Source: JAJTFA01 sp044351265 (lineage in GTDB: Bacteria; Bacteroidota; Bacteroidia; UKL13-3). Taken from it: a stretch of DNA of 41,724 nucleotides. The number at the start of each line of letters is the position of its first letter. Position 1 is the stretch's first letter. Shown here piece after piece: positions 24,266-32,902 of the stretch. Position numbers and translations under genes: made by a program. The notes beneath the pieces were generated by a model, which worked only from the letters and a program-made list of their open reading frames with translations, searched no databases and was not told the DNA's origin. Location: contig JBILGC010000013.1 of NCBI GenBank assembly GCA_044351265.1, forward strand, positions 1 through 41,724. The letters are read 5' to 3'.

Positions 24266-25534
24266 TTAGTTTTTGATTTTATTGTAATTAAAAATTAATA
24301 CCAATGCAGAAATGAGCAAAAATATTGACATCACAAAGTAGGCCCAAATCACATGATTGCCAAAGGTAAAAAATGAAGTGGAAAATAGAAATATAAACCC
24401 GGCACGCGTAAGTACATTTGCCATATTAAAAATACTGTTTACGCGTCCCATTAATTCATTGGGAATGTTATTAAACAAATAGGTTAAGCGCAGCACCCTA
24501 ATTCCGGCATTGGTGAATCCTAAAATAAGCGAAACGATATACACCACCCAAACTGCTTTACTGGCAAACATCCAGAAGAAAATAGCAGCTGTAACAAGTG
24601 TAAGTATTATTACTGCCTTTACCTTATTGGTTGAGGCAAAAACTTTATTTACAAACAACCCTGCACCTAAAGCTCCTAAGGCATAAATACCATCAGCCAT
24701 AGCAAAAACACTACCCTGCTCATGCAAGTGCGTTTCTACATAGGCCGGCAATAATGAAAATATTTCTACAATCAGCATAGCAAATACTGCGTAGCTGAAT
24801 ATGCCAAAAATCAGAAATGCAGTATGTTGTTTCAAATACACAAAGCCTGCTTTAACCCGCTGGGTAATGGTATCAATCTGCTTATGTAAGGCAGGATTTG
24901 CTGTGTATCTTATAAAATAGATCAGCATGGCCGAAATAAAATAAGTAATGGCATCCATTAAAAAAATCTCCCAAATATTCCATTCAGGAATAGCAAACGG
25001 CATGTACACATTCAGTCCAAACAAACGGGTATCTCCAGCATCCACTCCTTCTAGCAAAATGGCTGCAAAGGCTCCGCTTAAAACAGAGGTACTTTGACCC
25101 ACAATTTCAATATTGGAATTGAGGCGATGATAGTAGGCCGGCTCAGTGATTTCCTGCCCGAAAGCATATAGTGTTGGATAATGAATATTGTAACTAAGCA
25201 TGGTTACGGCAAACACTGAAATAACCAATATATCAGGCAAGCTACCTGAATAAAATCCGACTGCCGCAATGGCTAATAAAACAAATCCAGCCACCAAATT
25301 ACTTACAAGAAAATTAGCTTTTCGACTATATTTATCAACGAGTGTGCCCGCATATAAGCCAAAGAATAAAACCAGAAAAGTTATGATACCGTAGCAGGTA
25401 TTATAATAACTCATTTCACCGCTACGCGCAAAGTACCAAGGTATGGCAAGCATGCTTACGCCCTGAGCAAAACCACTGATACCATTAGCCGTAAAAAGCA
25501 GCCATAAAGAGTTCCGGTTTGAATGCTGTTTCAT
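24266..25534 (-). CDS. MFS transporter
   Basis: The 422-residue protein has about 12 hydrophobic segments in two halves and the MFS loop signature between segments 2 and 3 (LYAGTLVDKYSRKANF). The overall pattern resembles the MFS_3/enterobactin-exporter-like group, but the substrate cannot be told. It is first in a leftward pair with murF/alr (14-base gap). Its start codon region lies inside the recX promoter on the other strand, so the two divergent units have overlapping control regions. Confidence 0.85.
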   Translation of the reverse strand: MKQHSNRNSLWLLFTANGISGFAQGVSMLAIPWYFARSGEMSYYNTCYGIITFLVLFFGLYAGTLVDKYSRKANFLVSNLVAGFVLLAIAAVGFYSGSLPDILVISVFAVTMLSYNIHYPTLYAFGQEITEPAYYHRLNSNIEIVGQSTSVLSGAFAAILLEGVDAGDTRLFGLNVYMPFAIPEWNIWEIFLMDAITYFISAMLIYFIRYTANPALHKQIDTITQRVKAGFVYLKQHTAFLIFGIFSYAVFAMLIVEIFSLLPAYVETHLHEQGSVFAMADGIYALGALGAGLFVNKVFASTNKVKAVIILTLVTAAIFFWMFASKAVWVVYIVSLILGFTNAGIRVLRLTYLFNNIPNELMGRVNSIFNMANVLTRAGFIFLFSTSFFTFGNHVIWAYFVMSIFLLISALVLIFNYNKIKN

Positions 25535-25566
25535 TTGTTATTGCTGCTAAAGTAGTTTTACATTTG
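25534..25566 (+). promoter_or_regulatory. recX promoter
   Basis: TTTG at 25534-25537, 21 bases, TACATTTG at 25559-25566. The upstream box touches the start codon of the divergent MFS gene. The leader to the recX ATG is about 40 bases. Confidence 0.65.
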
Positions 25567-25608
25567 CGGGCGTGCAAGCAAACAAAGCATAATTCTTTGT
25601 CCACACAC

Positions 25609-26085
25609 ATGAAGCGCGATAAAATACAATCACTTACCCCTTCTCAGGCCTTGCTTAAGGCAGCACATTATTGTGCCTACCAGGAAAGATGTCAGAAAGA
25701 GGTAAGAGCCAAACTGGAGGAATGGGGCTTATGGGGAGTAGATGCCGAAAATATTCTGTTGCAGCTAATTGAGCAAAACTACCTGAATGAAGAACGTTTT
25801 GCCAGAGCCTTTGCCGGTGGCAAATTCAGAACAAAGCAATGGGGAAGGAATAAAATTAAAATAGAATTGCGCCAACGTGAAATTTCAGACCTTTGTCTAA
25901 ACAAAGCTATGCTTGAAATTGATTGCGATGATTATTTGAAAGTGCTGGAGGCAGAAGCCATAAAAAAACTGAAAGGCATCAAAGACAAAGATACCAGGGT
26001 AAAGAAATTAAAGGCCTCACGCTACCTGATAGCCAAAGGATTTGAGCCTGACCTTACTTGGGATGTGCTTAACAAATTGATGTAA
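25609..26085 (+). CDS. recX: RecX family regulatory protein
   Basis: RecX binds RecA filaments and limits their activity. The 158-residue, wholly helical protein shows the three-helix repeat pattern: ALLKAAHYCAYQERCQKEVRAKL, then LIEQNYLNEERFARAFAGGKFRTKQWGRNKI (the best-conserved block) and a C-terminal RYLIAKGFEPDLTWDVLNKL. The frame extends to 25519, but the ATG at 25609 lies downstream of the promoter and gives a normal start. recA is not in the window. Confidence 0.88.
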   Translation: MKRDKIQSLTPSQALLKAAHYCAYQERCQKEVRAKLEEWGLWGVDAENILLQLIEQNYLNEERFARAFAGGKFRTKQWGRNKIKIELRQREISDLCLNKAMLEIDCDDYLKVLEAEAIKKLKGIKDKDTRVKKLKASRYLIAKGFEPDLTWDVLNKLM

Positions 26086-26122
26086 AACACATCCCTCCAA
26101 ACCAATACACCCATAATGTTGT

Positions 26123-26130
26123 TATCTTTG
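26123..26130 (+). promoter_or_regulatory. nfu -7 element
   Basis: TATCTTTG, 19 bases before the ATG at 26150. No clear upstream box. Confidence 0.55.
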
Positions 26131-26149
26131 CAATCCAATTACAAATATT

Positions 26150-26725
26150 ATGAACGAAGCGAACGAATTTCTTGATGTATACAGCGAATCGACTCCCAAT
26201 CCGGAAACCATGAAATTTGTGTTTAACAAAATGATTTTACCGGACGACAGTGCCGATTTTCCTTCAAAAGAAAGCACAGATATGTCGCCACTTGCAAAGA
26301 ATCTTTTTGAATTCAGTTTTGTAAACGGGGTTTTCATCATGAACAATTTTGTTACCATTACCCGTAAAGAAGGTATTGAATGGGAAGAAATTATTCCCAT
26401 TACGAAGGAATTTTTAAAATCATATGTTTCTGCCCGTGAACCCATCCTATATAAATCGGTTAGCACAGCTAAAACCGATTTCGGTGCAGATAATGATATC
26501 GTATCAAAAATTCAGGAGATTTTAGATACCTATGTAAAGCCAGCCGTTGAAACAGATGGGGGACAAATCGTTTTTAAAGACTTTGAAAACGGAATTGTAA
26601 CGGTTGAACTAAGAGGCTCATGCAGTGGCTGCCCATCTTCTACAATTACCCTAAAACGTGGAATTGAAGGCATGCTTACCCGAATGATTCCTGAGGTAAA
26701 GGAAGTGGTTGCGCAAGGCGCCTAA
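26150..26725 (+). CDS. Nfu-type iron-sulfur cluster carrier
   Basis: The 191-residue protein has an N-terminal Nfu domain (STPNPETMKFVFNK through FVTITRKEG) and a C-terminal NifU-like domain with the cluster-binding pair C158-S-G-C161 in RGSCSGCPSS. It is expected to carry a 4Fe-4S cluster as a dimer and hand it to apo-proteins. The two-domain form is that of eukaryotic NFU1 and many Bacteroidota proteins, and lacks the degenerate A-type domain of E. coli NfuA. It stands alone, with its own promoter and terminator. Confidence 0.92.
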   Translation: MNEANEFLDVYSESTPNPETMKFVFNKMILPDDSADFPSKESTDMSPLAKNLFEFSFVNGVFIMNNFVTITRKEGIEWEEIIPITKEFLKSYVSAREPILYKSVSTAKTDFGADNDIVSKIQEILDTYVKPAVETDGGQIVFKDFENGIVTVELRGSCSGCPSSTITLKRGIEGMLTRMIPEVKEVVAQGA

Positions 26726-26765
26726 TCAATTTCTTTCTTAAAAATATTTACCGATTTAAAAAAAT

Positions 26766-26798
26766 AAGGGCTGCAAAACCGGATTTGATGCAGCCCTT
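26766..26798. terminator. Bidirectional terminator between nfu and usp
   Basis: AAGGGCTGCA and TGCAGCCCTT form a perfect 10-pair stem with a 13-base loop. The T run is stronger on the minus strand (TTATTTTTTT), where it ends the usp unit. Confidence 0.85.
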
Positions 26799-26825
26799 TC
26801 CTTTAACCCTGTTAACTATTACAAG

Positions 26826-27650
26826 TTACTTATTCAATACCAACAATGGAATTTTGGTATGAAATGACATTCGCTTACTAAAACTGCGGTGAAACAATCT
26901 GTCGAACCAACTGCGGTTATGTTTGGCAAGCACCAGCAAGTCCACCTTTTTTTCATCTATTAGTTGATTAATGGCATCGGTTGTCTCTATTTTATCCATA
27001 TTCACAACTGTGATATCGTGGTGGCTTATATTCTCTCTGTTTCTTTTAAAGAAGTTTCGCTCCGTATTCATATAAAAATCATACTCCGTCTTAACATGCA
27101 ATACCGTTATTTTAGAATGATATAAATCGGCAAAGTAGATAAGGCGTGAAACTGCAGGAAACTCAGGCTCGTTATAATCTGATGAGTATAATATATGCTT
27201 GAAATCCGAATGCGTGGCTGAAGGCGGTATCACCATTACAGGGACTTCAGATTTTGAAACCACAGAGGCAGCATTACTTCCTATAAATATCTCTTGCAAT
27301 CCACTAGCACCGGTTGTTCCCATCACAATCAAATCAACATCATACTTCTTAACAAAATATTGCAACTCATCATTAACAAACCCCATAACTGTTTGCATAT
27401 CATACTTCACCCCAGAGGTTTTTAACATGTTCTTCTCAAGCTCTTCCATTCCCTTTTTTGCTGCTTTATCAATCTCATCTAAATAATTCTGATAGGTTTC
27501 TGCAGGAAAACTAGCGTCCATAATAGGAACATGTTTTACATGCAATACATGAATATGTGCACCTGTCTTTTTAGCAAGATCAATTGCAAAGTTCAATGCA
27601 TTATTTGCCACAGCAGAAAAATCAGTAGGAATTAAAATACGAGTTATCAT
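26826..27650 (-). CDS. Tandem universal stress protein
   Basis: The 274 residues hold two Usp domains (about 1-143 and 150-274). The first keeps the ATP-binding pattern G-x2-G-x9-G-S in MGTTGASGLQEIFIGSNAAS. The second ends LAKHNRSWFDRLFHRSFSKRM and has lost the glycines, so only one half is likely to bind nucleotide. Usp proteins are induced under growth arrest and stress. It follows hsp20 by 56 bases on the same strand, so a stress operon is plausible. No membrane segment is seen. Confidence 0.92.
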   Translation of the reverse strand: MITRILIPTDFSAVANNALNFAIDLAKKTGAHIHVLHVKHVPIMDASFPAETYQNYLDEIDKAAKKGMEELEKNMLKTSGVKYDMQTVMGFVNDELQYFVKKYDVDLIVMGTTGASGLQEIFIGSNAASVVSKSEVPVMVIPPSATHSDFKHILYSSDYNEPEFPAVSRLIYFADLYHSKITVLHVKTEYDFYMNTERNFFKRNRENISHHDITVVNMDKIETTDAINQLIDEKKVDLLVLAKHNRSWFDRLFHRSFSKRMSFHTKIPLLVLNK

Positions 27651-27706
27651 AATGATTAAATTAATTATTATAGGAACAAATCAAGCAGAAAAACCGGAAA
27701 TAAATG

Positions 27707-28141
27707 TTAAGCGATACTTATTTTTTTGGCATTACTAACTGCTTCAAATTGATGATTTTTTGGAATCATAAGATGCAGCACGCCATTATCAAAATTGGCT
27801 TTGATTTTATCAGCCTCTACCCCTTCAGGAATAGTAAAAGAACGTGAGAATGACCCATAAGAAAATTCTCTGTGGTGATATTTTTGATGTTTCTCTTCGT
27901 GCTCTTCCTTTTTCTCACCTGAAATGGTAACCATATCATCCTTCATTACAATGCTGATGTTTTCCTTTTTCATTCCGGGAATAGCCAGCTCAACTTCAAA
28001 GTGTTTTTCTGATTCTTTAATGTTTACTGCAGGTAAATTCATTGCGTTGGCTTTGCCAAAAAAGTCAGAAATAAAACGACTGTTATCGAACAGATCATTT
28101 AGTGATGGGAAATTCCATACGTCTTTTTTTGTAGGTGTCAT
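27707..28141 (-). CDS. Small heat-shock protein, Hsp20 family
   Basis: This ATP-independent holdase has 144 residues: a short N-terminal arm (WNFPSLNDLFDNSRFI), the alpha-crystallin domain from PAVNIKES to LHLMIPK (including VELAIPGMKKENISI and the FDNGVLHLMIPK end) and a short tail with KISI, a likely I-x-I docking motif. An unusually strong ribosome binding site precedes the ATG. It lies between rlmN (91 bases upstream) and usp on the same strand. Confidence 0.95.
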   Translation of the reverse strand: MTPTKKDVWNFPSLNDLFDNSRFISDFFGKANAMNLPAVNIKESEKHFEVELAIPGMKKENISIVMKDDMVTISGEKKEEHEEKHQKYHHREFSYGSFSRSFTIPEGVEADKIKANFDNGVLHLMIPKNHQFEAVSNAKKISIA

Positions 28142-28149
28142 AATTGTGT

Positions 28150-28157
28150 CCTCCTTA
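28150..28157 (-). promoter_or_regulatory. Strong Shine-Dalgarno site of hsp20
   Basis: On the minus strand TAAGGAGG stands eight bases before the ATG. This near-perfect anti-SD match is exceptional in a window where most starts lack an SD, and suggests high-level translation. Confidence 0.8.
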
Positions 28158-28232
28158 TATTTTACAGATACAAATTTGGAGTTGTGGCCTATATTAAATT
28201 ATGACCTGTATCATTTTAAAAACTGATATTGA

Positions 28233-29300
28233 TTAGTTTAAGATAGCATTTTTATGCTTCTTGTTTGCCAGTTGCCCGCAGGCGGCATCAATATCCTTGC
28301 CTCGGCTTCTTCTAATGGTGGCTGTTAGGCCCTTATCTTCAAGGTAAGCCTTGAAACGATGAAGTTTGTTACCTGAGGTATTTTGAAACTCTCCACCATC
28401 TATAGAATTATACTCAATCAGGTTAACTTTTGAAGGAACATATCTTGAGAACTGATATAACTCTTCGGCATCCGATATGGTATCATTCAAATCCTTGAAA
28501 ACGATGTATTCAAATGTTACTATATTTTTGGTTTTGGCATAGTAATAAGCAAGCGCTTCACCCAAAACAGGCAAATTATTTGATTCGTTAATTGGCATGA
28601 TGCGATTACGCTTTTCATCGTTAGCCGCATGAAGAGATAAAGCTAGATTAAATTTTACCTGATCATCGCCCAACTGTTTTATCATTTTAGCTATGCCTGC
28701 GGTGCTAACTGTTATCCGGTCGGAGGCCATATTCAAGCCATGTGTTCCTGTAATTTTATCAATAGCTAGCAATACGTTGCGGTAATTAAGCAGCGGTTCC
28801 CCCATTCCCATAAATACAATATTGGTAAGCGGCTTCTGATAATATTGCTCTGCCTGCCTGCTCAGGAGCACCACTTCATCATAAATTTCATCTGCGTTGA
28901 GGTTGCGCTTACGCTCAAGCGTTCCGGTAGCACAAAACCTACAGGTTAAACTGCATCCCACCTGAGAAGACACACAAGCAGTCATACGTGTTTCAGTTGG
29001 AATAAGCACACCCTCTACCGCATAGCCATCAAAAAGGCGGAGACTGTTTTTGATGGTTCCATCTTTGCTAATTTGTTTTTCATCAACCGATACATGATTT
29101 ATACAATATGCTTCTGATAGATTTTTCCTGAGTTCAACGGATAAGTTTGACATATCATCAAAAGACCAAGCTGATTTCTTCCATAACCACTCATAAATTT
29201 GTTTGGCCCGGAATGGCTTTTCCCCTAACTGTAGCAATGCCTGAGATAACTCTTCAAGCGACATAGAGCGAATGTCTTTTTTAATTATAGCTGCTTGCAT
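28233..29300 (-). CDS. rlmN: 23S rRNA (adenine2503-C2)/tRNA methyltransferase RlmN
   Basis: This radical-SAM enzyme methylates A2503 of 23S rRNA and A37 of some tRNAs. The cluster motif is CRFCATG (C-x3-C-x2-C, in GCSLTCRFCATGT), with FMGMGEPLLNY, STAGIAKMI, SLHAANDEKRNRIMPIN, and a C-terminal GKDIDAACGQL whose Cys is the methyl-carrying residue. Frames start earlier (TTG at 29336, ATG at 29318), but a full promoter occupies 29307-29337, so the ATG at 29300 is the first usable start (355 residues, MQAAIIKKDIRS). That start lies only six bases after the -7 element, so the mRNA may be leaderless. Confidence 0.95.
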   Translation of the reverse strand: MQAAIIKKDIRSMSLEELSQALLQLGEKPFRAKQIYEWLWKKSAWSFDDMSNLSVELRKNLSEAYCINHVSVDEKQISKDGTIKNSLRLFDGYAVEGVLIPTETRMTACVSSQVGCSLTCRFCATGTLERKRNLNADEIYDEVVLLSRQAEQYYQKPLTNIVFMGMGEPLLNYRNVLLAIDKITGTHGLNMASDRITVSTAGIAKMIKQLGDDQVKFNLALSLHAANDEKRNRIMPINESNNLPVLGEALAYYYAKTKNIVTFEYIVFKDLNDTISDAEELYQFSRYVPSKVNLIEYNSIDGGEFQNTSGNKLHRFKAYLEDKGLTATIRRSRGKDIDAACGQLANKKHKNAILN

Positions 29301-29306
29301 GCCTTG

Positions 29307-29337
29307 CAAAGATAGCATAATGGCACCGTGGCTCAAA
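29307..29337 (-). promoter_or_regulatory. rlmN promoter
   Basis: On the minus strand TTTG (29337-29334), 19 bases, TATCTTTG (29314-29307). It excludes the two upstream candidate starts of rlmN. Confidence 0.75.
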
Positions 29338-29364
29338 AAAGTTAGTAAATGGTATTTGGATTTC

Positions 29365-29372
29365 TATTTTTG
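29365..29372 (+). promoter_or_regulatory. lysS -7 element
   Basis: TATTTTTG, 24 bases before the lysS ATG. It is divergent from the rlmN promoter. Confidence 0.6.
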
Positions 29373-29396
29373 CACCACAATAAAGTTCTATAAAAC

Positions 29397-30953
29397 ATGC
29401 ATCCCCATAGCCATTTAAGTGAACAGGAAATACAAAGAAGAGAAAAACTAGCGGAGTTGAACAAACTTGGCATTGATGCCTACCCGGCAGAAAGCTTTGC
29501 AATCAATACTTCGGCACGCGATATTCTTACCCACTATCATACAGAAAAAATTGAATTTAAGAATGTACGTCTTGCGGGAAGGATAATGAGTGTACGAGAC
29601 ATGGGTAAGGCAGCCTTTGCAGTATTGCAAGATGCAACAGGAAAAATTCAAGTTTACATCAGAAGAGATGATATCTGCAAAACAGATGATAAGACGTTTT
29701 ATGATACTGTTTTTAAAAAACTGCTTGATATTGGAGATATCATTGGTGTATCAGGCTTTGTGTTTACTACAAAAATGGGCGAAACCACCATTCATGTTGA
29801 GGAGATGAAGTTACTATCAAAGGCATTAAAACCCCTGCCTATAGTAAAAGAGAAAGATGGTGAAACATTTGATGCTGTTACCGATCCTGAGTTTAGATAT
29901 CGTCAGCGATATGTTGATTTAATTATCAATCCTGTAGTTAAAGACACATTCGAAAAGCGCACCCTGCTGATGAATACCATACGCAATTTTTATAATGATA
30001 AAGGCTATTTGGAAGTAGACACACCGGTACTGCAAGCCATACCGGGTGGTGCGGCTGCAAGACCTTTTGTTACGCACCATAATACACTTGATATTCCGAT
30101 GTACCTGCGCATTGCCAATGAGCTTTACCTAAAGAGACTTATTGTTGGCGGGTTTGATGGTGTTTATGAATTCTCAAGGAATTTCAGAAATGAAGGAATG
30201 GATCGCACACATAATCCTGAGTTTACTGTAATGGAGCTATATGTTGCCTATAAGGATTATGAGTGGATGATGGATTTAACTGAAGAACTGCTTGAAAAAA
30301 TTGCCCTTGAGCTTCATGGAACCACTGAAGTGAAAGTGGGTGATAAGTTGATTGACTTTAAACGTCCTTTTAAGCGTATTACCATGTTTGATGCCATTCA
30401 GGAGCATACCGGAATCAATATTAGTGAAATGGAAGAAGATGAGCTGAGAAACGTTTGCAAACGACTAAAAATTGAGGTAGACCCGAATATTGGTAAAGGC
30501 AAGCTTATAGATGAAATATTCAGCGAAACATGCGAAGCTCAATTTATTCAACCAACTTTTATAACAGATTATCCTGTTGAAATGAGTCCGCTAACCAAAA
30601 AGCACCGCAGCAAACCGGGTTTGGTAGAGCGTTTTGAGCTGATGATCAATGGCAAAGAACTTGCTAATGCTTACTCTGAGCTCAATGATCCAATAGACCA
30701 GCGCATGCGATTTGAGGAGCAGATGAAACTTATGGAAAGAGGCGATGATGAGGCTATGTTCATAGATCATGATTTTCTTCGTGCGCTGGAGTATGGTATG
30801 CCTCCAACAGCAGGTATTGGCATAGGTATCGACCGACTGGTAATGATTATGACCAACCAGCCATCTATCCAGGATGTTCTGCTCTTCCCTCAAATGAGGC
30901 CTGAGGCGGTTGCTGCTCAGGAGGCCGAATTCGATGACTCCGATAAAAAATAA
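29397..30953 (+). CDS. lysS: Lysyl-tRNA synthetase, class II
   Basis: LysRS charges tRNA-Lys. The 518 residues comprise an N-terminal OB-fold anticodon domain (VRLAGRIMSVRDMGKAAF, about 60-165) and the class II core: motif 2 EFSRNFRNEGMDRTHNPEFT near residue 265 and motif 3 GIGIGIDRLVMIMTN near residue 480. Full length. It is divergent from rlmN and converges with the methyltransferase gene, with only 10 bases between stop codons, so read-through interference is possible. Confidence 0.97.
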   Translation: MHPHSHLSEQEIQRREKLAELNKLGIDAYPAESFAINTSARDILTHYHTEKIEFKNVRLAGRIMSVRDMGKAAFAVLQDATGKIQVYIRRDDICKTDDKTFYDTVFKKLLDIGDIIGVSGFVFTTKMGETTIHVEEMKLLSKALKPLPIVKEKDGETFDAVTDPEFRYRQRYVDLIINPVVKDTFEKRTLLMNTIRNFYNDKGYLEVDTPVLQAIPGGAAARPFVTHHNTLDIPMYLRIANELYLKRLIVGGFDGVYEFSRNFRNEGMDRTHNPEFTVMELYVAYKDYEWMMDLTEELLEKIALELHGTTEVKVGDKLIDFKRPFKRITMFDAIQEHTGINISEMEEDELRNVCKRLKIEVDPNIGKGKLIDEIFSETCEAQFIQPTFITDYPVEMSPLTKKHRSKPGLVERFELMINGKELANAYSELNDPIDQRMRFEEQMKLMERGDDEAMFIDHDFLRALEYGMPPTAGIGIGIDRLVMIMTNQPSIQDVLLFPQMRPEAVAAQEAEFDDSDKK

Positions 30954-30963
30954 ATTAAAGAGG

Positions 30964-31839
30964 TTAGCGAGAAAAGCGGGCCAAAATGCCCAATGGCAAT
31001 TTCACACCCGATTTAGCAGGAAGATAAACCTCTGCCACTTCAGCTTTTTCTGGATTAAATACCGTGTTTATAAGGTTTTCCGTAATAAGTGGGCTCATAC
31101 CAAGTGAATACATATTCAATACCAAAAAGTGATGCTTCTCATCCAGTAATAATTTTATTTCGCTAAGCATTTCGTTGATGAGTTCTTCCAGCTTCCAACG
31201 TTCACCATTGGCACCAATGCCGTAGGCAGGCGGATCCAAAATAATTCCATGATACTTTTTCCCACGATTTACTTCTCGCTTTACAAATTTCAGAGCATCC
31301 TCTACTACCCACCTGATATCCATGAGGCTGCTGCTTTCCATATTTTCTCTTGACCAACTGATAACCTGCTTCACTGAATCCACATGCGTAACATCCGCAC
31401 CCGCAGCTTTTGCAGCAAGTGAAGCACCACCGGTATAGGCAAATAAATTTAGCACCCTTGCTCCCTGCCCTATTCTTTTGGCTTGGCTGTAGATATAATC
31501 CCAATTAACCGCCTGCTCCGGAAAAATACCTACATGCTTAAATGATGTTAAAGACAGGTTGAAAGACATACTTAATTCTTCATGCTTATATTGAAGTTTC
31601 CATTTATCAGGCATTTCTTTCAACTTTTTCCATGCCCCAGAGTGGCTCCCTTTTTGAATAAACTTTACATGAGCCAATTCAAGCCAGTCTTTTTCTGAAA
31701 GCTGCTTTTGCCAAATTGCCTGTGGCTCAGGCCTGATGGTTATAAACTGGCCAAACTTTTCAAGCTTTTCACCACCCCCGCAATCCAGCAATTCATAACC
31801 TAACCAATGCTCCGGTTTAAGTAATTTTATATCATTCAT
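30964..31839 (-). CDS. RlmI/RlmK-like SAM-dependent methyltransferase
   Basis: The 291-residue protein is a Rossmann methyltransferase: motif I VLNLFAYTGGASLAAKAAGA, an acidic end of strand 2 in THVDSV, and the DPPAYG motif typical of RNA or protein base methyltransferases of the RlmI/RlmK/RsmC groups. It lacks the N-terminal PUA domain of RlmI; instead residues 1 to about 105 form a small domain with AIWQKQLSEKDW. The target is probably rRNA, but this is inference. The frame extends to 31875; I chose the ATG at 31839 because a TAGATTTG element lies just upstream of it. Confidence 0.82.
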   Translation of the reverse strand: MNDIKLLKPEHWLGYELLDCGGGEKLEKFGQFITIRPEPQAIWQKQLSEKDWLELAHVKFIQKGSHSGAWKKLKEMPDKWKLQYKHEELSMSFNLSLTSFKHVGIFPEQAVNWDYIYSQAKRIGQGARVLNLFAYTGGASLAAKAAGADVTHVDSVKQVISWSRENMESSSLMDIRWVVEDALKFVKREVNRGKKYHGIILDPPAYGIGANGERWKLEELINEMLSEIKLLLDEKHHFLVLNMYSLGMSPLITENLINTVFNPEKAEVAEVYLPAKSGVKLPLGILARFSR

Positions 31840-31856
31840 CGATTTAACATTCAATG

Positions 31857-31864
31857 CAAATCTA
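31857..31864 (-). promoter_or_regulatory. -7 element of the methyltransferase gene
   Basis: TAGATTTG on the minus strand, 17 bases before the ATG at 31839. No well-spaced upstream box is seen. Confidence 0.45.
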
Positions 31865-31953
31865 ATTCTTATCAATGTAAGTATATGAATCAGTCTGCTT
31901 ATATATTTAGAATTTAATTTAAATTTCTATTTTTACCATACCAAACCAGTCCT

Positions 31954-32721
31954 ATGGATTCGAAACCAACACTCAATGCCATCATTATTGATTACGATAC
32001 GGCTGCAAGCAATCATTTAAAGGATTTATTGAAGGATTTTGGATTTATTGAAGTTCTGGGCTATGCCTATTCCTACGAATCTGCCAAAGAACTGATAGCT
32101 GACAACTACAACAAAACTGATTTGGTTTTTATTGATCTTAATATGCATGATGCTGATGGGATGGACCTGCTTAGCAATATTAACCCACAAACCAAAATTT
32201 GCTTCATAGAAAACAACGCTGATTTGGCTTTAAAAGCATTTGATTACAATGTTGTTGACTATATTATAAAACCCGTAAGCATTGACCGTCTTTACAAAAC
32301 CCTAAAGAAGTTTAAAACAAGAAAAGAGGAACAAAGTGCTGAGCATAAAGTAAACAGCCATCCAAGGTTAGCGATGGATAATCTTGTATTAATAAATGTT
32401 GACCATGAATTGAAACTCATTAAGGTGAATAGCTTGGTGTATATTGAGGCTAAAGGAAACTACACCTCCGTGCACATGGATGATGGCACAACCTTTACTG
32501 CATATGGCTTGATTAGAATTTGGGATGATAAATTACCTATACATGATTTTTTCCGCATCCATAGGTCTACTATTATTAATCTGCATCATGTTGTTAAAAT
32601 AGAGAGAGGCTCAAACGATACCGGAATTATTTTTCTGAAAGGAATCAATAAACCCCTTGAAGTAAGCAGAAGCCACTTTTCTCATTTTAAGCATACATTT
32701 CGCCTAATCGGGCCACATTAG
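31954..32721 (+). CDS. LytTR response regulator with atypical receiver
   Basis: A 255-residue regulator: receiver at about 8-120 and a LytTR DNA-binding domain at about 150-250 (VYIEAKGNYTSVHMDDG, FFRIHRSTIINLHHVVKI). The phosphoacceptor Asp61 (VFIDLNM) and Lys106 (IIKPVS) are kept, but the usual DDE acid patch reads D13-Y14-D15, and the switch Thr/Ser after the fourth strand is Glu86 (CFIENNAD). Phosphorylation may be altered or absent. No histidine kinase is adjacent, so it is an orphan here. A TATTTTTA element lies upstream, and the stop codon is inside a terminator stem. Confidence 0.92.
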   Translation: MDSKPTLNAIIIDYDTAASNHLKDLLKDFGFIEVLGYAYSYESAKELIADNYNKTDLVFIDLNMHDADGMDLLSNINPQTKICFIENNADLALKAFDYNVVDYIIKPVSIDRLYKTLKKFKTRKEEQSAEHKVNSHPRLAMDNLVLINVDHELKLIKVNSLVYIEAKGNYTSVHMDDGTTFTAYGLIRIWDDKLPIHDFFRIHRSTIINLHHVVKIERGSNDTGIIFLKGINKPLEVSRSHFSHFKHTFRLIGPH

Positions 32722-32729
32722 GCGTCTTT
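32701..32729 (+). terminator. Terminator overlapping the LytTR stop codon
   Basis: CGCCTAAT and ATTAGGCG form a perfect 8-pair stem around CGGGCCAC, followed by TCTTT. The stop TAG is at 32719-32721 in the right arm. The T run is weak. Confidence 0.55.
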
Positions 32730-32854
32730 CCTATCAGGTATCAATACAAGTGACATATCAAAACATTGGCAATTCATTGTTAAGCTGCTGATTGAACTGA
32801 ATGTACATCCATAAAATAAGTTATTATTTATGGTTTCAAATTTTCCAAACCTAC

Positions 32855-32884
32855 TTTGAAAGCTAGTATATACTGCTATTTTTG
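32855..32884 (+). promoter_or_regulatory. pdhB promoter
   Basis: TTTG at 32855-32858, 18 bases, TATTTTTG at 32877-32884, which is 18 bases before the ATG. Confidence 0.7.
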
Positions 32885-32902
32885 TAGCCTTAAATTTTAA
32901 GC

